A DNA stretch of 33,670 bases, taken from Anoxybacillus sp. J5B_2022. GTDB lineage: Bacteria; Bacillota; Bacilli; Bacillales; Anoxybacillaceae. The notes under the pieces are model-generated. The model did no database searches, was not told the origin of the DNA, and saw nothing but the letters and a program-made list of their open reading frames with translations. Numbering within the stretch: the stretch's first letter is position 1; each line of letters begins with the position of its first letter. Below, piece by piece: positions 29,674-33,670 of this stretch. The position numbers and the translations under genes were made by a program. The stretch lies in the NCBI RefSeq assembly GCF_026847645.1, contig NZ_JAPSMC010000034.1:1-33670 (forward strand), in the 5' to 3' direction.

Positions 29674-29703
29674 AAGTGCACTGGTTCTTAAACTAGTGCA
29701 CTT
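29674..29703 (+). terminator. terminator after peptide 4
   Basis: AAGTGCACT (29674–29682) / AGTGCACTT (29695–29703), extended inside by GTT/AAC around a small loop, then TATT. Confidence 0.75.
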
Positions 29704-29789
29704 TATTACCATTTCTTACTTCTGTTTTGTAAATGAACATTGTTTATTTTCGGCGAAAAACTAAATATATGGGTTACCCCTAGTGCTAG

Positions 29790-29930
29790 ATAAATTTGAG
29801 CCAACGCCAAAAAAGTCCTTGCTTGGATCACCTGCAGAATGAAAGTGCGACCTACTATGCCAAAGGAGAATCACCCACGCAAGAGCGCTTTCCTGTTCCG
29901 GCAGACCGTGTCAAGTTCCAAAAGCTATAG
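29790..29930 (+). pseudogene. C-terminal gene remnant (possibly transposase)
   Basis: A 46-codon frame reads INLSQRQKSPCLDHLQNESA, then TYYAKGESPTQERFPVPADR and VKFQKL before TAG. It is polar and protein-like, without a start or ribosome site, and preceded by a stop. Its higher GC and codon use differ from the AT-rich island around it, as for debris of an insertion sequence or another gene. The family is not recognised. It lies in a 650-bp gap (29644–30294) that otherwise holds a small inverted repeat (TTGAAC…GTTCAA near 29938) and the MITE at 30052–30191. Confidence 0.45.
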
Positions 29931-30051
29931 GTTGCCGTTTGAACACTAGCGTTCAACTAGCATCACGAGTATAGATTGTAATTTTGTTTTCCTGCCAGTT
30001 GATCAATCACCATAATCTTGTTTCGAGATGAAAAAACGAAACATTTAAAAT

Positions 30052-30191
30052 GGTTCATCACTACAACATATACTTGACAGACGGTACACTGAACAAGTGT
30101 ATGCAAAAAATCATTTGTTTACTGTTTTTTCATTGGAAGCATAAGTAAGGTATGTTATGAAAAAATCAAGTACAACTTTCGGTGACGAGCC
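30052..30191. mobile_element. 140-bp MITE, second copy, with 8-bp target duplication
   Basis: The left end GGTTCATCACTACAACA…TACTTGAC and the inverted right end GGCTCGTCACCGAAAG…TACTTGAT are related to the ends of the element at 3751–3905. Perfect 8-bp direct repeats TTTAAAAT flank it (30044–30051, 30192–30199). The interior differs from the first copy, so only the ends are shared, which suggests mobilisation in trans by an ISL3-type transposase. Confidence 0.85.
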
Positions 30192-30294
30192 TTTAAAATA
30201 CCTAATTGCAACTTATTTCTTGTATAGGTGATGTTATCCAAGAGGAGTATTGGAAGTGCGGCGATCCGTATAAGTATAGAAGGGGGAGTTATGG

Positions 30295-30642
30295 TTGAGA
30301 GGGAATACGCATATGTGGGTTGCGACCATTATTTTCATTAATCTCTTTTTAGGTGCTTTCGTTATTGTTCTAAGGATCTGGGATCCATTGGCGTTTGCGA
30401 ATTATTTTATGTTTTGTTTAATCGCTTATTTTTATTATGTGAGTAAAAAAAAGATTTATATCCCTTTTTTTGTTTTTGAATTGTTTCTGTTCTCGTTGCT
30501 GTGTATCGATGGGCTGCTTCCAGAAGGAATCGTTGATGAATCGAATGAAGTGCAAAATACATTTATGATCGTAATAGGATTGATAGTTTTTGGATTTTTG
30601 ACATTTGAAACAGTAAAGATCATAAAGAGAGACGGTATATGA
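30295..30642 (+). CDS. four-helix membrane protein (115 aa)
   Basis: The product has four hydrophobic segments (about 8–27, 32–49, 53–74, 89–108) and a basic C-terminus KIIKRDGI. The TTG start at 30295 lies 6 nt after GGGGGAG; ATG 30313 (MWVATII) is an alternative with a weaker GAGAGGG. It stands directly before the head of a second C39 exporter (ATG 30708). The family is not recognised; an immunity or exporter-accessory role is inferred only from position. Confidence 0.62.
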   Translation: MRGNTHMWVATIIFINLFLGAFVIVLRIWDPLAFANYFMFCLIAYFYYVSKKKIYIPFFVFELFLFSLLCIDGLLPEGIVDESNEVQNTFMIVIGLIVFGFLTFETVKIIKRDGI

Positions 30643-30707
30643 TTTTATAAATGTTCAAAAACAAATAGTTCTTCTTTTATTTTCTAACCTTTTGAGGTGT
30701 AGCCACA

Positions 30708-30726
30708 ATGTTTTTATTTTCTGTAG
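30708..30726 (+). pseudogene. first codons of a second C39 exporter, cut by the insertion sequence
   Basis: The stretch GAGGTGTAGCCACAATGTTT and on to 30726 matches the start region of the exporter remnant at 28003–28035 (GAGATGTAGTCACTATGTTT). It keeps a better ribosome site (GAGGTG) and six codons (MFLFSV) before the insertion sequence begins. The rest of the gene is missing. Confidence 0.7.
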
Positions 30727-32075
30727 TTGAGCAATTCTTGTAACAATAATTACCATATAAAAAGAAACAAACAGAGTACCCCTTATGCCACGTGGAGCTG
30801 TTTTTTCACGGCATCAATGGGAATATTTTGTTTTGCTGCACGGTAAATGAACTCCACGAGGCTATGTCCTTTTCTCTTGCGCAGGAGATCGAGCCCATCC
30901 GAAACATCACTGTTCGACTCGAACATGCTGTACACATACGCAAGTTGCACTAGGATCCAATACCGTTTCACCGCCCGAACTTGACGAACACGGTACCCAT
31001 TGAGCTTTAGCTGGTCTTTCGACTGACGGAAAAAACATTCGATCGACCAACGCTCGGCATAGTAGCGCAAGATGTCTTCGTCGCTTAGCTCCCGATCGGT
31101 GCTCAACACGCAATGAAGATGTTTCGGTGTCATCGGCTGATCGGCTTTCCAAGCGAGGAACACCACGGCATCATCGAGACCTTTGAGAGAGCCTTCATAG
31201 CGATACACCCGATAACGCTCTTCTCCCACCGTGACGAGGTGAGTGTCTTTCGGTTCGATGTATTCGGCGAACTCTTTCGCTTGGATAGCGATACCCTTAG
31301 GGTAGAGAATGCGATTCGTCTTGAGCATCGCGATGACGTGGAATCCCTTTTTCAGACAAGCTTCCACGAGCGTTTGGGATGGATACCAAGAGTCCATGAG
31401 CACATAAACGGGGCGACTCACATCCAAAGAAGAAAGCATCTCGATCGCAAGTTCCCCTTTGCTTTTCCCTGCCGTCTTGTCGTAGAGGCGAAAGGCAAAA
31501 GGAAACGCTTGGGTCATCGTATGAACCATGAGCCAAACGAGAGAATGTCCCCAGACCGACTTTTTCTCTGCGTGAGAATAATGCCAATCACACCCTTGAA
31601 TGGCGTGTGTGGCCCGTGACGAAGGCTTCGTTTTTTGGCAAATCGTATCATCGATCGAAACAAAAATGGGTTGATTCTCTCGTTTCGAGCTGCGTTCGAC
31701 ACGACGAAGGATCCACTGCTGGAGTTTGCGAAGCAATGTTTCTTCCTCCCACGGACTTTTCGTGAAAAAATGGCTCAGTGTCGTGCGATGGTTCGGATGA
31801 AAACTCCCATGATGTAGATCGGTCAGCGTTCCCGAAAATCCCTTTGTCATCATCGCATCCACGAGATGAACGAGATGCTTCATGACAGGTTTCGAGAAAT
31901 AAAGTGCCAACCCTAACGTTATGAAAAACTTGTCGATTCCTTGATGATGTGCTAATCTATTCATGAGACATGAACCTCCTTGTGGATAGTTGTGGCACAT
32001 CTATTCTAACCAAGGAATCGGGTTCATGTCTTCTTTTTTGTTTGGATGTAAATTTATGTTAGCGAATTTGCTCAA
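30727..32075 (-). mobile_element. IS701-like insertion sequence, 1349 bp
   Basis: The ends are inverted repeats: TTGAGCAATTC…TAACAATAATTACCAT at the left, and at the right (inverted) TTGAGCAAATTC…TAACATAAATTTACAT. One transposase gene fills it. Flanking tetranucleotides are GTAG (left) and CTAG (right). IS701-type elements usually duplicate YTAR tetranucleotides such as CTAG, so the mismatch suggests the two ends no longer belong to a single insertion event. Confidence 0.85.
30783..31964 (-). CDS. IS701/IS4-type DDE transposase
   Basis: Transposase of 393 residues catalysing insertion of its own element. The DDE acids are visible in FVSIDDTICQK (D105/D106), VYVLMDSWYPS and YYAERWSIECFFRQSKDQLK (E of the YREK-like region). 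The N-terminus contains TDLHHGSFHPNHRTTLSHFF. The start MNRLAHHQG at 31964 has AAGGAGG upstream; the longer frame to 32000 lacks it. The frame is intact, so the element may still move. Higher GC than its surroundings fits a recent arrival. Confidence 0.92.
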   Translation of the reverse strand: MNRLAHHQGIDKFFITLGLALYFSKPVMKHLVHLVDAMMTKGFSGTLTDLHHGSFHPNHRTTLSHFFTKSPWEEETLLRKLQQWILRRVERSSKRENQPIFVSIDDTICQKTKPSSRATHAIQGCDWHYSHAEKKSVWGHSLVWLMVHTMTQAFPFAFRLYDKTAGKSKGELAIEMLSSLDVSRPVYVLMDSWYPSQTLVEACLKKGFHVIAMLKTNRILYPKGIAIQAKEFAEYIEPKDTHLVTVGEERYRVYRYEGSLKGLDDAVVFLAWKADQPMTPKHLHCVLSTDRELSDEDILRYYAERWSIECFFRQSKDQLKLNGYRVRQVRAVKRYWILVQLAYVYSMFESNSDVSDGLDLLRKRKGHSLVEFIYRAAKQNIPIDAVKKQLHVA

Positions 32076-32526
32076 CTAGCGCCACGGGTTCTTTTATATA
32101 AGAAAATACAAGAGAAAACACCCCAAACATAATATACGGAGCGACCCACCATAATGCGATATGATAAGGAACAACATAAGTCGGATATATTGGATAATTG
32201 ATGACCATAAACAAAATCGGCACGGAAAGGATATATGCGAATCGCTTTTGACGATTCGGTGGAATAAGTCCAGAATACGCAATCGAAAACATAAGAAACG
32301 CGTAAGGTGTTACATAATGGCAAATGAATGACAATAAGTCAATGATGAACTTTATAACAGTAGGAGACGTTGTATACGGTAATATATTTTCTTCGATGAC
32401 GACAGATAGCCCACCAGAACCGCCGACGAAAGCGACAGCGCTTGCCCATTTCGAAGCTGAATGTTTATAGTCTGTAAGTAAAACAATCGCTCCGCCAAGC
32501 CATAATAGTACGAATAATACAAGCAA
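32076..32526 (-). pseudogene. histidine kinase head truncated by the insertion sequence (module C)
   Basis: The TTG start at 32526 with GAGGAG upstream begins LVLFVLLWLGGAIVLLTDYK. It matches the membrane region of the kinase at 24406 for about 150 residues and then reads into the insertion sequence at KEPVALVEQ (the open frame continues to 32059). The histidine and ATPase domains are missing. It must have been a separate gene from the hydrolase, which shows the ancestral gene layout. Confidence 0.88.
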
Positions 32527-32528
32527 AA

Positions 32529-33554
32529 TTATACACTCCTCGATAATAATGAGTGGATAAAGGTTAACACATCCTTAGCAATTTTTTTGCGGTGAAAAAT
32601 AATGCCAGCATGCCCGCAGTGATAAGGAAGGAAATTTGGGATGTCCCATGCTTGTTGTAATGCTAGGGCATCTTCAAAATGGACGTATTGGTCATATCGT
32701 CCGGCAATGAATAAAATACGATTTCGATCCATTTTCGGTTTTCGGGAGATTGGTTCAAGTATTTTCCAATGTTCTTTCAGCATATCATAAGTAATTCCAT
32801 TGTTTTGCAAGTCCTGCTTAATGTATTTCCCAATCGGTGTATGCCACACGGCATAAGATAAGCTATTGGCATACATAATAGAAATAACCGCATCAGCATA
32901 TTCCTCCGCGGTAGCGACTAGATTTGCCATTAGCCCTCCTAAACTTACCCCGACCAAGATGACGTTTCCGCCTTTGTTCTGTTTAATCCAGCGAATAAGT
33001 GCGCGAATTTCCGTGACAGCTTGCCTAACCGAAAAAATAGAGCGCTCTATATTTGCGCTAATCATATATTCCCCGCTATATGTGGAATAAGCTCTGTCAA
33101 AATGGAAAGGAAGCATCATTTGCCACATGTGAAATCCTGATTTGTCAAAGGGATTTAAGAATAATCGATTGATTTTTTCCCATTGCTCCATCCTCCACCC
33201 GTGGACAACCACAATGTGAACAGGAGAGCGGGAAGAGTGGAAATAAACATTCCCTTGAACTCGATCATTTATCTCGTCTCCAGATTCCATTGGACTTTGA
33301 AATGAAAAGCGGTAAATTTCATAATTCATCTGCTTATGTATATGCCCAAAGTGGACATCTGGTATTTCCGGCATCGGATACACGATATCCCAACTTACAT
33401 CATCAAAAAGCGGTTGGTCATAAGGCATAAACTGAGACTGCCTGCTTTTTTGACGGTGCAATAAATATAAGCCAACCCAATCTAACGAGCATGCGATCCA
33501 CTTATGAATACGATCACTTCCTTTGGATGCAAAGGTAAAATATGACGGATTCAT
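32529..33554 (-). CDS. alpha/beta hydrolase, intact copy (module C)
   Basis: A 341-residue alpha/beta-hydrolase-fold enzyme with full catalytic set: IVVVHGW, nucleophile in GVSLGG, acid in GRYDQYVHFED, and base in YHCGH. A cap-like segment (MWQMMLPFHFDRAYSTYSGE) follows the oxyanion strand. The C-terminus is KDVLTFIHSLLSRSV, and the stop overlaps the kinase ribosome site. The N-terminal CSLDWVGLYLLHRQKSR could be membrane-associated. The substrate is unknown; it could process a lipid, ester or lactone signal sensed by the adjoining kinase. The start at 33554 aligns with the other copies but has no ribosome site. AAAGGAAGTG within codons 11–13 followed by a conserved ATT codon is an alternative. 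Confidence 0.82.
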   Translation of the reverse strand: MNPSYFTFASKGSDRIHKWIACSLDWVGLYLLHRQKSRQSQFMPYDQPLFDDVSWDIVYPMPEIPDVHFGHIHKQMNYEIYRFSFQSPMESGDEINDRVQGNVYFHSSRSPVHIVVVHGWRMEQWEKINRLFLNPFDKSGFHMWQMMLPFHFDRAYSTYSGEYMISANIERSIFSVRQAVTEIRALIRWIKQNKGGNVILVGVSLGGLMANLVATAEEYADAVISIMYANSLSYAVWHTPIGKYIKQDLQNNGITYDMLKEHWKILEPISRKPKMDRNRILFIAGRYDQYVHFEDALALQQAWDIPNFLPYHCGHAGIIFHRKKIAKDVLTFIHSLLSRSV

Positions 33555-33623
33555 CATAGCATGACATATTGATTTCAATATGTTTTTTGAAAATTTTACT
33601 TTTATTTCACATAAAGGTTCAAG

Positions 33624-33670
33624 GTACTAAAAAAATTAGTACTTTACAGTTTTGTTGTAGGCGAAATACA
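33624..33670 (+). promoter_or_regulatory. island dyad promoter 4 (runs off the window)
   Basis: GTACTAAAAAAATTAGTAC (33624–33642) and TTTACA (33643–33648). After an 18-nt spacer TACA starts a –10 box that is cut by the window end. Another set of peptide genes is expected beyond it. Confidence 0.75.

Larger units (their letters stand above)
32076..33648. repeat. 1.57-kb repeat, copy C
   Basis: Same-orientation copy of 23965–25537, cut at its left by the insertion sequence. The two copies differ by substitutions and by the two 1-nt indels that merge the frames in copy A. Confidence 0.88.

Noticed and set aside
31113-31619. 168-codon plus-strand frame inside the insertion sequence
   Set aside because: Antisense to the intact transposase carrying the DDE residues.
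1-33670. tRNA, rRNA or classical riboswitches
   Set aside because: No cloverleaf with conserved T-arm sequence, no rRNA-like stretch and no recognisable riboswitch core was seen by eye.

Overview
The window looks like a chromosome segment of a moderately thermophilic Bacillaceae member, most likely the Anoxybacillus/(Para)geobacillus group. This is inferred from gene content and order: the first 22 kb follow the Bacillus subtilis hpr–yhaI–prsA–hit–ecsAB–yhgC–hemEHY–yhgD–yhgE–yhfH–yhfI neighbourhood, with strong AGGAGG-type ribosome sites and B. subtilis-like protein lengths. No species call is possible from sequence alone.

Region 1 (1–22.4 kb) is core chromosome. It holds: the tail of an unidentified gene; hpr/scoC (protease and sporulation repressor) convergent with yhaI; two tiny membrane proteins, one of the YjcZ type; the foldase lipoprotein PrsA; Hit; the ABC transporter EcsAB with the haem monooxygenase HmoB overlapping its end; permease YhfA and amidohydrolase AmhX; the haem genes hemE-hemH-hemY, which work in the coproporphyrin-dependent pathway; TetR regulator YhgD with its probable target YhgE; a LacI regulator followed by a sugar ABC importer (binding protein plus two permeases, no ATPase); YhfH; and YhfI. 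A 155-bp MITE with perfect 8-bp target duplications sits directly upstream of ecsA.

Region 2 (22.4–33.67 kb) is an accessory island. Its unit appears to be one module. On the minus strand it carries a NarL-type response regulator, a multi-pass membrane histidine kinase and an alpha/beta hydrolase. Divergently on the plus strand it carries small double-glycine leader peptides (bacteriocin-like or pheromone-like), small membrane proteins (immunity candidates), a GyrI-like protein, and a C39-peptidase ABC exporter. Between the two arms lies a 19-bp dyad, GTACTAAAAAAATTAGTAC, that directly abuts a TTTACA –35 box. It occurs four times in the window. Remains of at least three modules can be traced. 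Module A (22411–28320) is nearly complete, but its hydrolase and kinase frames are merged by two 1-nt deletions and its exporter is cut to about 100 codons. Module B (28321–30726) keeps only the hydrolase head, the dyad promoter, a second GyrI-like gene, a fourth peptide, a membrane protein and the first codons of another exporter. Module C (32076–33670) keeps an intact hydrolase, a truncated kinase and the next dyad promoter. An IS701-like element (30727–32075) separates B from C, and its two flanks belong to different genes. A second MITE and a short gene remnant lie in module B.

The likely logic, by inference, is as follows. The hydrolase/kinase/regulator set senses or processes a signal. 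The regulator acts at the dyad to switch on the GG-peptides. Export would now need a C39 transporter encoded elsewhere, because both copies here are broken. The hydrolase–kinase–GG-peptide module with its dedicated operator is the best candidate for an undescribed system in this window.
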